Assembly: GCA_000244995.1 (NCBI GenBank)
Contig: CM001438.1
Coordinates: 4,692,096 to 4,756,095, forward strand
Source: Burkholderiales bacterium JOSHI_001
Lineage (GTDB): Bacteria > Pseudomonadota > Gammaproteobacteria > Burkholderiales > Burkholderiaceae_C
Direction of reading: 5' to 3'
DNA: 64,000 nucleotides
Shown: positions 51,732 to 61,288 of the stretch, piece after piece
Numbering within the stretch: position 1 is the first letter of the stretch
How the letters are laid out: every line of letters begins with the position of its first letter
Made by a program: the position numbers and the translations under genes
The notes under the pieces: model-generated
What the model saw: the letters and a program-made list of their open reading frames with translations, nothing else
The model's database searches: none
Told to the model about the DNA's origin: nothing

Positions 51732-53792
51732 ATGCGCAAGCCCTTCTTGCTGACCTCCCTGGCCGCCGGCCTGCTGGCGCTGGCCACCCTGGCCACACCC
51801 CTGGCCCGGGCACAAGGCCCAGGCGCAGAAGCCACCGCGGCCGCCCCGGCCGAACCCATCGTGGACGCCCGCGAAGCCCTGCGGCGCAAGGACCGCGCCC
51901 GCCTGGCCCAGCAACGCGCCGCCGTGCTGGCCGCGCAGCACCCGCTGGCGCCTTGGGTGGACTACTGGGAACTGAGCCTGCGCCTGCCCGAAGCCTCGGT
52001 GGACGAGGTGGAAGCCTTCTACGCCCGCTGGCCGGGCACTTACATGGAAGACCGGCTGCGCAACGACTGGCTGCTGGAACTGGGCAAGCGCCGCGACTGG
52101 GCCAACCTGGCGCGCGACGTCCCTCGCTTTCGCATGAACGACGACCGCGAGGTGGCCTGTTACGCCCAACTCGCTGCGCTGCAACTCAAACCCGACGCCG
52201 ACCGCGGCGTGCGCGAAGCCGCCCGCAGCGCCTGGCTGGCCCAGCGTGAAGCCGACGACGGCTGCCAGCAACTGGCCACCCTGCTGGTGCCGCTGGGGGC
52301 GATCAGCACCGATGACCTGTGGCGCAAGGCCCGGCAGGCGGCGGAAAACAACAAGCCCCGGCTGGCGCGACTGACCCTGACCCTGGCCGGCCCGCACGCC
52401 GCACGCGAAGCCGCGGAGGTGGTGGACAACCCCATGCGCTACCTGCGCCGGGCCATCCCCGCCAACACGTCCACGCACGCTGAACTGGCCCTGCTGGCCG
52501 TGCTGCGCCTGGTGGGCAACGACCCCGACACCGTGGCCACGCTGCTGGACGAACGCTGGTCCGACCAGGTCAGCGGCGAGCGTGCCGCCTACGCCTGGGC
52601 CTTCATCGCGCGCCAGGCGGCCCACAAGCTGCAGCCCGACGCGCATGCGCTGTACCAGCGCGCCTGGTCCTTGCAACCGCGCGGCACCATGCCGCGCTGG
52701 AGCGACGAGACCCTGGCCTGGGCCGCCCGCGCGGCGCTGCGCGCGCCACAGGCCCATGACCGCTGGGCCGCACTGCTGCGCAGCGTGCAGGCCCTGCAAG
52801 CGGCCGAAGCCAATGACAAGGCCGACCCCGCCTGGGTGTACTGGAAGGCCCGCGCCTTGCAGGCCCTGGCCCCGGCGGGTGAAGCCGGCCAGGCCCAGCG
52901 CGACCAGGCCCAGGCCCTGATGCAGGGCCTGGCCGGGCCGCTGAGCTTCTACGCCAAGCTGGCGGCCGAAGACCTGGGCCTGGAAGCCGCCCTGCCCGCG
53001 CCGCCGCCCCCGCCCACGGCCGAAGAGCGCGACGCCGCGCGCCGCCACCCCGGCCTGGCGCGCGCGCTGCGCCTGGTGGAAATCGGCCTGCGCAGCGAAG
53101 GCGTGCGCGAATGGAACTTCAGCGTGCGCTGGATGGGCGACCGCGAATTGCTGGCCGCCGCCCAACTGGCCTGCGAACGCGAGGTGTGGGACCGCTGCAT
53201 CAGCACCAGCGAACGCATGCGCGAGGGCGTGGACCTGGCGCAGCGCTTTCCCACCCCGCACCGCGACACCATCAGCGCCCGCGCGCGCGAAGCCGGGCTG
53301 GAGCCGGCCTTTGTGTACGGCCTGATCCGCCAGGAATCGCGCTTCGTCAGCGACGCGCGCTCCGGCGTGGGTGCCTCGGGCCTGATGCAGGTGATGCCCG
53401 CCACCGCGCGCTGGACGGCCAACAAGCTGGGCCTGCCCTACAGCAACGGACAGATCACCGACCGCGACACCAACCTGCGCCTGGGCATGGGCTACATGAA
53501 GCTGCTGCTGGACGACCTGGCGGGGTCGCAGGCCATGGCCAGCGCCGCCTACAACGCCGGCCCCAACCGCCCACGCCGCTGGCGCGACGGACCGGTGCTG
53601 GAACCCGCGGCCTGGATCGAGAACATCCCCTTCAACGAGACGCGCGACTACGTGAAGAAGGTGCTGTCCAACGCCAGCGTCTATGCCGCGCTGCTGGGCG
53701 GGCAGAGCGCGCCGCAACTGCGGTCCCGCCTGGGCCAGCCCATCGGCCCGCGCGAAGCCACCGCCCCGCCGGTGAACAGCGCCCTGCCCTGA
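51732..53792 (+). CDS. Soluble lytic murein transglycosylase (Slt70-like)
   Basis: This 686-residue periplasmic enzyme cleaves peptidoglycan with 1,6-anhydro product formation. It has a signal peptide ([22 protein letters not shown]), a long alpha-superhelical region (about residues 45-500) and a C-terminal lysozyme-like domain. The catalytic Glu lies in [19 protein letters not shown], followed by [11 protein letters not shown] and [12 protein letters not shown]. Length is slightly above E. coli Slt70. A TACAGT about 50 bases upstream is a possible -10. Confidence 0.95.
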   Translation: MRKPFLLTSLAAGLLALATLATPLARAQGPGAEATAAAPAEPIVDAREALRRKDRARLAQQRAAVLAAQHPLAPWVDYWELSLRLPEASVDEVEAFYARWPGTYMEDRLRNDWLLELGKRRDWANLARDVPRFRMNDDREVACYAQLAALQLKPDADRGVREAARSAWLAQREADDGCQQLATLLVPLGAISTDDLWRKARQAAENNKPRLARLTLTLAGPHAAREAAEVVDNPMRYLRRAIPANTSTHAELALLAVLRLVGNDPDTVATLLDERWSDQVSGERAAYAWAFIARQAAHKLQPDAHALYQRAWSLQPRGTMPRWSDETLAWAARAALRAPQAHDRWAALLRSVQALQAAEANDKADPAWVYWKARALQALAPAGEAGQAQRDQAQALMQGLAGPLSFYAKLAAEDLGLEAALPAPPPPPTAEERDAARRHPGLARALRLVEIGLRSEGVREWNFSVRWMGDRELLAAAQLACEREVWDRCISTSERMREGVDLAQRFPTPHRDTISARAREAGLEPAFVYGLIRQESRFVSDARSGVGASGLMQVMPATARWTANKLGLPYSNGQITDRDTNLRLGMGYMKLLLDDLAGSQAMASAAYNAGPNRPRRWRDGPVLEPAAWIENIPFNETRDYVKKVLSNASVYAALLGGQSAPQLRSRLGQPIGPREATAPPVNSALP

Positions 53793-53806
53793 CGCGGCAA
53801 CCTGGC

Positions 53807-55057
53807 GTGAACGCCCCGGACGCTGCACCCTTGTTGCCCAACACCTGGCTGGTGGGCGGCGCGGTGCGCGACGCGCTGCTGGGCCTGCCGGTCACCGACC
53901 GCGACTGGGTGGTGGTGGGTGCCACGCCGCAGCAGATGGTGGACGCCGGCTTCCTGCCCGTGGGCCGCGACTTCCCGGTCTTCCTGCACCCGCACACTCA
54001 CGAGGAATACGCGCTGGCGCGCACCGAGCGCAAGACCGGCGCCGGCTACCACGGCTTCGCCTTCCATGCCGCGCCCGACGTCACGCTGGAAGACGACCTG
54101 GCACGGCGCGACCTGACCATCAACGCCATCGCCCGGCACCCGGTCAGCGGCGAACTGGTGGACCCCTACGGCGGCCAGGCCGACCTGAAGCGCCAGGTGC
54201 TGCGCCACGTGGGCCCGGCCTTCCGCGAAGACCCGGTGCGGCTGTTGCGGCTGGCGCGCTTCGCGGCGCGCTTTCACAGCTTCGCTGTCGCCGACGAAAC
54301 CCTGGCCGAATTGCGCGCCATGGTGGGTGCCGGCGAGGTGGACGCCCTGGTGCCCGAACGCGTGTGGCAGGAGTTGTCGCGTGGCCTGATGCAGCCCCAG
54401 CCCAGCCGCATGTTCGAGGTGCTGCGCGCCTGCGGCGCGCTGGCCAGGCTGCTGCCCGAGGTGGACCGCCTCTGGGGCGTGCCACAACCCGAGGTGCACC
54501 ACCCGGAAGTCGACACCGGCGTGCACCTGATGCTGGTGCTGGACATGGCCGCCAGGCTGGACGCCCCGCTGCCGGTGCGCTTCGCCTGCCTGTGCCACGA
54601 CCTGGGCAAGGGCAGCACGCCGCGCGAGGAATGGCCGCGCCACATCGCCCACGAAGCGCGCAGCGTGGCCCTGACCCACGCCCTGGCCGAACGCTGGCGC
54701 GTGCCCAACGACTGCCGCGAACTGGCCGTGGTGACCGCGCGCGAGCACGGCAACGTGCACCGCAGCGCCGATCTGAAGGAGGCAGCGCTGCTGCGCCTGC
54801 TGGAGCGCTGTGACGCGCTGCGCCGGCCCGAGCGCTTTGCCGGCCTGCTGCTGGCCTGCGAATGCGATGCACGCGGGCGCAAAGGCTTCGACGACGCGCC
54901 CTACCCGCAGCGCCAGCGGCTGGCGCAGGCGCTGGCCCGGGTGCAGCAGGTGGACGTGCAGGCTGCCGCGCAAGCGGCCATGGATGCGGGGCAGAAGGGC
55001 CCGGCCATCGGCCAGGCGGTGGCGCGCGCGCGCGAAGCGGCCTTGGCGGGCCTGTAG
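53807..55057 (+). CDS. cca: Multifunctional CCA-adding tRNA nucleotidyltransferase
   Basis: This 416-residue enzyme adds or repairs the 3'-CCA of tRNA. The nucleotidyltransferase head shows [21 protein letters not shown] and [10 protein letters not shown]. The neck/body has [16 protein letters not shown]. The C-terminal half carries an HD phosphohydrolase domain ([21 protein letters not shown]), as in E. coli Cca. The start is GTG 53807, because the first conserved strand begins ten residues later and no ATG is available. Its TAG stop lies in a palindrome shared with the convergent gene. Confidence 0.95.
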   Translation: MNAPDAAPLLPNTWLVGGAVRDALLGLPVTDRDWVVVGATPQQMVDAGFLPVGRDFPVFLHPHTHEEYALARTERKTGAGYHGFAFHAAPDVTLEDDLARRDLTINAIARHPVSGELVDPYGGQADLKRQVLRHVGPAFREDPVRLLRLARFAARFHSFAVADETLAELRAMVGAGEVDALVPERVWQELSRGLMQPQPSRMFEVLRACGALARLLPEVDRLWGVPQPEVHHPEVDTGVHLMLVLDMAARLDAPLPVRFACLCHDLGKGSTPREEWPRHIAHEARSVALTHALAERWRVPNDCRELAVVTAREHGNVHRSADLKEAALLRLLERCDALRRPERFAGLLLACECDARGRKGFDDAPYPQRQRLAQALARVQQVDVQAAAQAAMDAGQKGPAIGQAVARAREAALAGL

Positions 55058-55073
55058 CCCCGCGGCTACAAGG
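55053..55073. repeat. Palindrome over both stop codons, copy 2 of a short repeat
   Basis: TGTAGCCCCGCGGCTACA has a 7-bp stem and four-base loop and is followed by AGG. It contains the TAG of cca (55055-55057) and, on the other strand, the TAG of the COG1565 methyltransferase. From TAGCCC to CTACAAGG it matches the copy at 8306-8325 except for one or two loop bases. Confidence 0.6.
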
Positions 55074-56175
55074 TGTGCGTGCGGTCTCCCGCCGCAAAGC
55101 CCAGCGGGTCGAAGTGGCAGCCACGCGCCAGCGCCAGCACCTTGAACAGCTCGCCCATCTCGTGCTCGTTCACCAGCTTCAGCGCCGCGCTGCGCTCGCG
55201 CGCATCGGCCTGGGCCATGGCTGCGGCCAGGCCGCAGTTCAGCAGGAAGCGGCCCTGGGTGGCGTAGCCCAGCACGTCCAGGCCCGCGTCCTGCGCCGCC
55301 AACGCCACACCGCTGAAGTTCACGTGCGCGGTGATGTCCTTCAGGCCCAGGTCGGCCAGCGGGTCGTCGTCGGCGCGGTGGGCGCGGTGGCACATCAGCG
55401 TGCCGCCGCGGCGCTGAGGCAGGTAGTACTCGGCTTCCGGGAAGCCGTAGTCGATGAAAAAGGCCGCGCCGCGCTGCAGGCGTTGCGCCAAGCTGGCGAT
55501 GAAGGCTTCGGCCTGGGGGTGGATCTCGGTCACCGTGCCAGGCACGAAGGGCGCGTCCAGCGGCGGGCGCAGGGCCGTGGGGCGGTCTTCGAACACCAGC
55601 GCGCCATCCGCGCCCGTGGCCACGCCACGTTCCGACCACCGCTGGCCATCAAAAGCCAGCAGTTGCACCGGCATGGCGTCCAGCACCTCGTTGCCCACCA
55701 CCACGCCGTGGATGGCCTCGGGCAGGCGGTCCAGCCACTGCACCTTGGGGGCGAAGCGCGCCAGGCGCGCGGCCTGGCGTTCGCGCAGCGTGCCCGACAG
55801 GTCCACGATCTGGTAGTGCTGCACCCGGTCACCCAACGCGTCCAGCAGCTGCTCGGCCAAGGCGCCGCTGCCGGCGCCGAATTCAATGATGGCGTGCCCC
55901 TCGCAGGCCGCCAGCGCCTGGCCCAGTTGCACCGCCAGCGCGCGGCCGAACAGGGGTGAGAGTTCGGGCGCGGTGACGAAGTCGCTGCCCGAGCCCGGCC
56001 ACAGCCCGAACTTGGCGCCAGCATTGGCGTAGTAACCCAGGCCGGGCTGGTACAGCGCCAGGGCCATGAAGCGGTCGAAAGGCAACCAGCCGCCCGCGGC
56101 GGCGATGGCCCCGTGGACGACGGCTTCAAGTGCGGCCGATAAACTGTCGGGTTCGCTGTTCGCGGGTGCAGGCAT
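55066..56175 (-). CDS. COG1565 (NDUFAF7-like) SAM-dependent methyltransferase
   Basis: This 369-residue protein is related to mitochondrial NDUFAF7/MidA, which methylates an Arg of a complex I subunit. SAM-binding motifs are IIEFGAGSGALAEQLLDAL near 93-111 and the preceding TAPELSPLFGRALA. IDYGFPEAEYYLPQRRGGTL, HRAHRADDDPLAD and DITAHVNF are family signatures. ATG 56175 is seven bases from TAGAAT. The bacterial substrate is not known; a complex I role is inferred from the eukaryotic relative. Confidence 0.88.
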   Translation of the reverse strand: MPAPANSEPDSLSAALEAVVHGAIAAAGGWLPFDRFMALALYQPGLGYYANAGAKFGLWPGSGSDFVTAPELSPLFGRALAVQLGQALAACEGHAIIEFGAGSGALAEQLLDALGDRVQHYQIVDLSGTLRERQAARLARFAPKVQWLDRLPEAIHGVVVGNEVLDAMPVQLLAFDGQRWSERGVATGADGALVFEDRPTALRPPLDAPFVPGTVTEIHPQAEAFIASLAQRLQRGAAFFIDYGFPEAEYYLPQRRGGTLMCHRAHRADDDPLADLGLKDITAHVNFSGVALAAQDAGLDVLGYATQGRFLLNCGLAAAMAQADARERSAALKLVNEHEMGELFKVLALARGCHFDPLGFAAGDRTHTL

Positions 56176-56182
56176 GCGCCCG

Positions 56183-56188
56183 ATTCTA
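56183..56188 (-). promoter_or_regulatory. -10 element TAGAAT before the COG1565 methyltransferase
   Basis: TAGAAT on the minus strand, seven bases before ATG 56175, matching the yqgE arrangement. The divergent SDR gene starts at 56195, so its Shine-Dalgarno (AGGA at 56189-56192) overlaps or abuts this element. Confidence 0.5.
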
Positions 56189-56194
56189 GGAAGC

Positions 56195-56986
56195 ATGGCT
56201 TCAACCCCTCCCATGAGTTCGCCCCGCCCGGTGGCGCTGGTCACCGGCGCCGCCCGCCGCGTGGGCCGCGCCATCGCGCTGGAACTGGCGCGCAGCGGCT
56301 GGAGCATCGCCCTGCACTGCCACCACCCCAGCCCCGATGCCGATGCCACGGCGGCCGACTTGCGCCACCTGGGCGCCCAGGTGCAGGTGCTGGAAGCCGA
56401 CCTGGCCGATGAAGCCGCCTGCAACGCGCTGGTACCGGCTGCGGTGGCCGCCTGCGGCCGGCTGGACGCGGTGGTGAACAACGCTTCCTTGTTCGAAGAA
56501 GACGATGTGGCCCGCTTCAGCCACGCCGCCATGGCCCGCCACTGGCAGGCCAACACCGCGCCGGCCGTCCTGCTGGCCCGGGCGCTGCACGCCCACCTGG
56601 CCGGGCGTGGCGCGCAGGGCGGCGTGGTGAACATCACCGACCAGAAGCTGGCCAACCTCAACCCCGACCACCTGTCCTACACCCTTTCAAAGGCCGCGCT
56701 GGACTGCGCCACCACGCTGCTGGCCCAGGCCCTGGCGCCGGTGCTGCGCGTGTGCGCCGTGGCCCCGGGCATCACCCTGCCGTCGGGGCCGATGACCAGT
56801 GCGCAGTTCGACGCGGCGCACCGGCTCACGCCGCTGGGCCGAGGTTCCACCCCGGACGACATCGCCCGCGCGGTGCGCTTCCTGCTGGAAAGCCCGGCCA
56901 TCACCGGCACCACCCTGCTGGTGGACGGCGGCCAGCACCTGCTGCCCCAGCCGCGCGACGTGCTGCACCTGGTGGCGCCACGATGA
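56195..56986 (+). CDS. FolM/pteridine reductase-like SDR
   Basis: This 263-residue short-chain dehydrogenase has ALVTGAARRVGRAIALEL, where the Arg-Arg-containing loop is typical of pteridine reductases. NNASLF and the catalytic YTLSKAALDCAT follow. The Ser-equivalent position lies in VNITDQKL, as in FolM. It probably reduces dihydromonapterin or dihydrofolate with NADPH. It is coupled to folB by ATGA, which supports a pterin role. ATG 56195 is preferred; ATG 56213 is possible. Confidence 0.85.
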   Translation: MASTPPMSSPRPVALVTGAARRVGRAIALELARSGWSIALHCHHPSPDADATAADLRHLGAQVQVLEADLADEAACNALVPAAVAACGRLDAVVNNASLFEEDDVARFSHAAMARHWQANTAPAVLLARALHAHLAGRGAQGGVVNITDQKLANLNPDHLSYTLSKAALDCATTLLAQALAPVLRVCAVAPGITLPSGPMTSAQFDAAHRLTPLGRGSTPDDIARAVRFLLESPAITGTTLLVDGGQHLLPQPRDVLHLVAPR

Positions 56987-57384
56987 CCAGCCTGCTGCAC
57001 CTGCCTGAATATGCCGACTGCCGGCGCCTGTTCCTGCGCCAGCACGAGCTGCGGGTGGACATTGGCGTGCACGATTTCGAAAAGCGCGCGCCGCAGCGCC
57101 TGCACATCAATGTGGAGCTGTACGTGCCGCTGGCCGCGTCCACCCCGCAGCGCGACCACATTTCCGAGGTGGTGGACTACGACTTCGTGCGCGAAGTCAT
57201 CCACCAGCGCGTGGCCCGGGGCCACATCGAATTGCAGGAAACCCTGGCCGACGACCTGCTGCGCGCCCTGCTGGCCCATCCCGGCGTGCGTGCCGCGCGC
57301 GTCTCGACCGAAAAGCCCGATGTCTACCCGGACTGCGACGCCGTCGGCGTGGAAGTGTTCGGCAGCAAGAAAGTTTCTCCATGA
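56983..57384 (+). CDS. folB: Dihydroneopterin aldolase (FolB-like)
   Basis: This 133-residue tunnelling-fold enzyme probably cleaves or epimerises 7,8-dihydroneopterin in folate synthesis. It has the acidic residue in [18 protein letters not shown], the Tyr of VVDYDFV, the motif QETLADDLL and the Lys of [19 protein letters not shown]. The spacing fits FolB, but FolX-type epimerase activity cannot be excluded. It overlaps the SDR gene upstream and ttcA downstream by ATGA. Confidence 0.85.
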   Translation: MTSLLHLPEYADCRRLFLRQHELRVDIGVHDFEKRAPQRLHINVELYVPLAASTPQRDHISEVVDYDFVREVIHQRVARGHIELQETLADDLLRALLAHPGVRAARVSTEKPDVYPDCDAVGVEVFGSKKVSP

Positions 57385-58319
57385 ACGCCCCCACCGACAC
57401 CGCCGCGCTGGAAGCCACCCGAACTGACACCCAGGCCGAGAAGAAGGCCGCCTTCGAAGCCAACAAGCTGAGCAAGCGCCTGCACCGCCAGGTGGGCCAG
57501 GCCATCACCGACTTCAACATGATCGAAGCCGGCGACAAGGTGATGGTGTGCCTGTCCGGCGGCAAGGACAGCTATGCCTTGCTGGACATCCTGCTGAACC
57601 TGCAAAAGCGCGCGCCCATCCGCTTCGACCTGGTGGCGGTGAACCTGGACCAGAAGCAGCCCGGCTTCCCGGCCGAGGTGCTGCCACGCTACCTGGAAAG
57701 CCTGGGCGTGCCCTTCCACATCGAGAACCAGGACACCTACAGCATCGTCAAGCGCCTGATCCCCGAGGGGAAGACCCTGTGCAGCCTGTGCTCGCGCCTG
57801 CGCCGCGGCATCCTGTACCGGGTGGCGGGTGAACTGGGGGCCACCAAGATCGCGCTCGGCCACCACCGCGACGACATGGTGGTGACCCTGCTGATGAACA
57901 TGTTCTTTGGCAGCCGCATGAAGGGCATGCCGCCCAAGCTGGTGTCCGACGACGGCAAGAACGTGGTCATCCGCCCGCTGGCCTATGTGGCTGAAACCGA
58001 CCTGGAACGTTGGGCAGCGCACCGACAGTTCCCCATCATCCCGTGCAGCCTGTGCGGCAGCCAGGACAACCTTCAGCGGGTGCAGATCAAGCAGATGATC
58101 CGCGACTGGGACCGGCAGCACCCCGGGCGCATCGACAACATGTTCAGCGCCATGGGCAACATCACGCTGTCGCACATGATGGACAGGAAACTCTATCCTT
58201 TCACCACGGTCCAAGCCACAGGAACGCCCCATGCCGGTGGCGACATCGCGTTCGACGACGACGAGGGCTGCGGCCCGGCCGCCGCGCCGCAGGTGCTGCG
58301 GCTGCTGCGGGACGACTGA
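57381..58319 (+). CDS. ttcA: tRNA 2-thiocytidine(32) synthetase TtcA
   Basis: This 312-residue Fe-S enzyme thiolates cytidine 32 of certain tRNAs. The PP-loop motif is [15 protein letters not shown] near residue 55. The Fe-S and persulfide Cys lie in [12 protein letters not shown] and [26 protein letters not shown] is diagnostic. The N-terminal 25 residues are polar and variable. It begins in ATGA overlap with folB. Confidence 0.96.
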   Translation: MNAPTDTAALEATRTDTQAEKKAAFEANKLSKRLHRQVGQAITDFNMIEAGDKVMVCLSGGKDSYALLDILLNLQKRAPIRFDLVAVNLDQKQPGFPAEVLPRYLESLGVPFHIENQDTYSIVKRLIPEGKTLCSLCSRLRRGILYRVAGELGATKIALGHHRDDMVVTLLMNMFFGSRMKGMPPKLVSDDGKNVVIRPLAYVAETDLERWAAHRQFPIIPCSLCGSQDNLQRVQIKQMIRDWDRQHPGRIDNMFSAMGNITLSHMMDRKLYPFTTVQATGTPHAGGDIAFDDDEGCGPAAAPQVLRLLRDD

Positions 58320-58349
58320 ACCGCTGTCCGGTCAAACTGGAGCAAGACC

Positions 58350-58955
58350 ATGCGCAGACACTTGCTGAAAGCCGCCGCGGCGGCCACGCTGCTGGCCTTG
58401 GGCGGCTGCGCCGCCATCAACAGCCTGCCGGTGCAGGTGTCCACCTTCGGCGAATGGCCCGCGGGCCGGGCCCCAGGGCGCTACGCCTTCGAGCGCCTGC
58501 CCTCGCAGCAGGCGCAGGCCGACCAGCAACAGCGCCTGGAAGACGCTGCGGCCCCCGCGCTGGCCCGCGCCGGCTTCACCCCGGTGGCCAGCGGCGAAAC
58601 GCCCGAGTTGCTGGTGCAGGTGGGCGCGCGCAACAGCCGCAGCGAACTGGCGGTGTGGGACGACCCCTTCTGGTGGCACGGCGGCTTCAGCTATGGCCGC
58701 CGCGGCCCCTGGCGCGGCCCGATGTGGAGCTTCGGCCTGAGCACCGCCTACCCCTCCAACCGATCGGTGGAACGCGAAGTGGCCCTGCTGGTGCGTGAAC
58801 GCGATGGCGCCAAACCCTTGTTCGAGGCCCGCGCCAGCAGCGAAGGCCTGTACGCGCTGGACAGCAAGATCGCCCAGGCCATGTTCGAGGCCGCACTGAC
58901 CGACTTCCCGCGGCTGGGCATCAACCCGCGCACGGTGACCGTGCCCACGCCCTGA
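58350..58955 (+). CDS. DUF4136 lipoprotein
   Basis: This 201-residue lipoprotein has a type II signal (LLALGGCAAI, lipidated Cys near 20). The DUF4136 domain begins with RYAFERLPSQQAQAD and ends in DFPRLGINP. A central Trp/Gly/Arg-rich insert (DPFWWHGGFSYGRRGPWRG) is typical of the family. The residue after Cys is Ala, so outer-membrane sorting is likely. GGAG nine bases upstream supports ATG 58350. Function is unknown. Confidence 0.88.
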   Translation: MRRHLLKAAAAATLLALGGCAAINSLPVQVSTFGEWPAGRAPGRYAFERLPSQQAQADQQQRLEDAAAPALARAGFTPVASGETPELLVQVGARNSRSELAVWDDPFWWHGGFSYGRRGPWRGPMWSFGLSTAYPSNRSVEREVALLVRERDGAKPLFEARASSEGLYALDSKIAQAMFEAALTDFPRLGINPRTVTVPTP

Positions 58956-58991
58956 AGCCTCGGCAAAGCGCCTGCCAGGCGGACCCCAGGC

Positions 58992-59888
58992 CTACAGCGG
59001 CGGGGCCGCAAGTGCCCGCAGGTCGTCTTCCCAGCCCTTGAACTTGCCGCGCAGCTTCTGCCGCTGCGCGGCACTGGTGCTGTTGTGCAACTGCGCCGAC
59101 AGGTTGCAGTTGAATTCGGTCAGCCGCTGCTGGTAGGCCGCGTAGGCCGGCCGGGGCGACTTCAGGGAATGCGCCAGCCACTGCCGCAACAAGGCTTCAA
59201 AACGCGCACTGTCGGCCTGTTCGGCCCGGGCCTGGCGCAGCTGGGCCAGGGCCTGCTGCTGCAGCGTCTGCCGTTCGGAAAACCAGGCCTGGGCATCAAA
59301 GGGCGACTGCGCCAGCCCCGTGCCCAGCAGCGCCAGCTGGCGGGCGTCCAGCGTGCCATAGAAGGTCTCGGCCCGCTCCACCGTGCGCTTGAGCGTGGCG
59401 GCGCGGCGGTCCTCACGGTCGCTTTGCAGGTAGTTGCGGCGGAAGTCGTCGTTGTTCTTGGCCAGGCGCCGCTCCAGGTGGTTCAACTGCTCGGGCGCCA
59501 GGGTGGTGGCCAGTTGGGCCAGGCCCGGCAGGGCGCGCTCGGCGCCGCGCTGCAGCCGGGCACGCAGCTCGTCATTGGCCGCGCACAGCTGGGCGGCCGT
59601 GATGTCGCCGGCGGCCTGGCGGCCCCAATCCGCCAGCAGGGCGGCATAGTCCGGCAGCTGGGTGCTGCGGTGCCAGGCAAACCATTCAGTGATGGCGTGG
59701 CGCGCGCGCGGGGTCTGGGCGCCGTCGAAATCCACATAGCTGTCGGCCCACCAGTAGGCCAGGTCGTCGGCCTGGTTGTAGGCCAGGCGCACCGTGCTGC
59801 ACCCGCTCAGCCACGGCATCAGCAGCAGGCAAGCCACCGCGATAATCCAGCCACCCAGACGAAAACGCAATGTGATGAACCTCGACAT
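58992..59888 (-). CDS. DUF6279 lipoprotein
   Basis: This protein of about 298 residues has a lipoprotein signal ([14 protein letters not shown]) and then [19 protein letters not shown], which is typical of the DUF6279 family. The rest is strongly helical and Gln/Arg/Ala-rich. ATG 59888 makes its first codons overlap the divergent glmU start (59875) by 14 bases. A TTG at 59870 would avoid the overlap and keep a basic n-region. Function is unknown. Confidence 0.83.
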   Translation of the reverse strand: MSRFITLRFRLGGWIIAVACLLLMPWLSGCSTVRLAYNQADDLAYWWADSYVDFDGAQTPRARHAITEWFAWHRSTQLPDYAALLADWGRQAAGDITAAQLCAANDELRARLQRGAERALPGLAQLATTLAPEQLNHLERRLAKNNDDFRRNYLQSDREDRRAATLKRTVERAETFYGTLDARQLALLGTGLAQSPFDAQAWFSERQTLQQQALAQLRQARAEQADSARFEALLRQWLAHSLKSPRPAYAAYQQRLTEFNCNLSAQLHNSTSAAQRQKLRGKFKGWEDDLRALAAPPL

Positions 59889-61257
59889 CGTGATCATGGC
59901 CGCGGGCAAGGGCACGCGGATGAAGTCGGACCTGCCCAAGGTGCTGCACAGGCTGGCCGGCAAGCCCCTATTGCAGCACGTGCTGGACACCTGTGCTGGC
60001 CTGGGGGCGCAGCGCACACTGGTGATCACCGGCCACGGTGCGCCCACGGTTGAAGCCATGCTGGCCGGCGGCCAGGCGGCCAGCGTGCGCCAGGAGCCGC
60101 AACTGGGCACCGGCCACGCCATCCAGCAGGTGGTGCCGCACCTGGGGGCCCAAGGCACCACGCTCATCCTGAACGGCGACGTGCCGCTGATCGCCGCCGG
60201 CACGGCCCAGGCCCTGGCCGCGGCCTGCGGCGGCCAGAAGCTGGCACTGCTGACCGTGGTGCTGCCCGACGCCACCGGCTACGGTCGCATCCTGCGCCAG
60301 GGTGAAGGCGCACAGGCCCCGGTGCTGGGCATCGTGGAGCACAAGGACGCCAGCGACGCCCAGCGCAGCATCCGGGAGGTCTACACCGGCATGATGGCCG
60401 CGCCCACCGCGATGCTCAAGCGGTGGGTCATGGCGCTGAAGAACGACAACGTGCAGAAGGAGTACTACCTCACCGACATCGTGGCCATGGCGGTGGCCGA
60501 AGGGGTGCCGGTGGTGGCGGCGCAGGCGCCCGACGAAACCGAGGTGCTGGGCGTGAACAGCCCGCTGCAACTGGCCGACCTGGAGCGCCGCCTGCAAGGG
60601 CGCCAGGCCCATGCCCTGATGGAAGCCGGCGTTCGCCTGGCCGATCCGGCGCGGCTGGACGTGCGCGGCACGCTGCAATGCGGGCGCGACGTGGACATCG
60701 ACGTGGGCTGCATCTTCGAAGGCCGGGTGGTGCTGGGCGACGGCGTGCGCATTGGCGCCTACTGCGTGCTGCGCGACACCCAGGTGGACGCCGGCGCGGA
60801 GATCCAGGCCTTCACCCACACCCTGGGCGCGCACATCGGCGCGGGCGCGCAGGTGGGCCCCTATGCGCGGCTGCGCCCAGGCGCCCAGCTGGGCGAGGAC
60901 GTGCACATCGGCAACTTCGTCGAGGTGAAGAACAGCACCCTGGCCAAGGGCGCCAAGGCCAACCACCTGGCCTACCTGGGCGACGCGGTGGTGGGCGAGC
61001 GGGTGAACTACGGCGCCGGCAGCATCACCGCCAACTACGACGGCGCCAACAAGCACCGCACCGTCATCGAGGCCGATGTGCACATCGGCAGCAACTGCGT
61101 GCTGGTGGCGCCGGTGACCATCGGCGCCGGCGGCACGGTGGGTGGCGGCAGCACCATCGCCAAGAGCACGCCGGCCGGCCAGCTGACGGTGGCGCGCGCC
61201 AAGCAGGTCAGCCTGCCCGGCTGGACCCGGCCACAGAAGGCGCCGAAAAAGGGCTGA
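59875..61257 (+). CDS. glmU: Bifunctional GlmU (GlcN-1-P acetyltransferase / GlcNAc-1-P uridyltransferase)
   Basis: This 460-residue enzyme makes UDP-GlcNAc for murein and lipopolysaccharide. The uridyltransferase domain begins [20 protein letters not shown] and contains GTGHAIQQ and LNGDVPL. The left-handed beta-helix acetyltransferase domain holds [16 protein letters not shown] and [10 protein letters not shown], with a regular hexapeptide pattern ([13 protein letters not shown]). ATG 59875 matches the family start. Length is normal. Confidence 0.97.
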   Translation: MNLDIVIMAAGKGTRMKSDLPKVLHRLAGKPLLQHVLDTCAGLGAQRTLVITGHGAPTVEAMLAGGQAASVRQEPQLGTGHAIQQVVPHLGAQGTTLILNGDVPLIAAGTAQALAAACGGQKLALLTVVLPDATGYGRILRQGEGAQAPVLGIVEHKDASDAQRSIREVYTGMMAAPTAMLKRWVMALKNDNVQKEYYLTDIVAMAVAEGVPVVAAQAPDETEVLGVNSPLQLADLERRLQGRQAHALMEAGVRLADPARLDVRGTLQCGRDVDIDVGCIFEGRVVLGDGVRIGAYCVLRDTQVDAGAEIQAFTHTLGAHIGAGAQVGPYARLRPGAQLGEDVHIGNFVEVKNSTLAKGAKANHLAYLGDAVVGERVNYGAGSITANYDGANKHRTVIEADVHIGSNCVLVAPVTIGAGGTVGGGSTIAKSTPAGQLTVARAKQVSLPGWTRPQKAPKKG

Positions 61258-61262
61258 AACGA

Positions 61263-61281
61263 CGCCTGGATGGGGCAGGCG
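61263..61281. terminator. Possible hairpin terminator between convergent glmU and PAS-GGDEF-EAL genes
   Basis: CGCCTG, seven-base loop, CAGGCG form a 6-bp stem in the 31-bp gap. An alternative outer pairing GACGCC/GGCGTC exists at 61261-61290. There is no T-run on either side, so termination strength is uncertain. Confidence 0.4.
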
Positions 61282-61288
61282 CCGGGCG

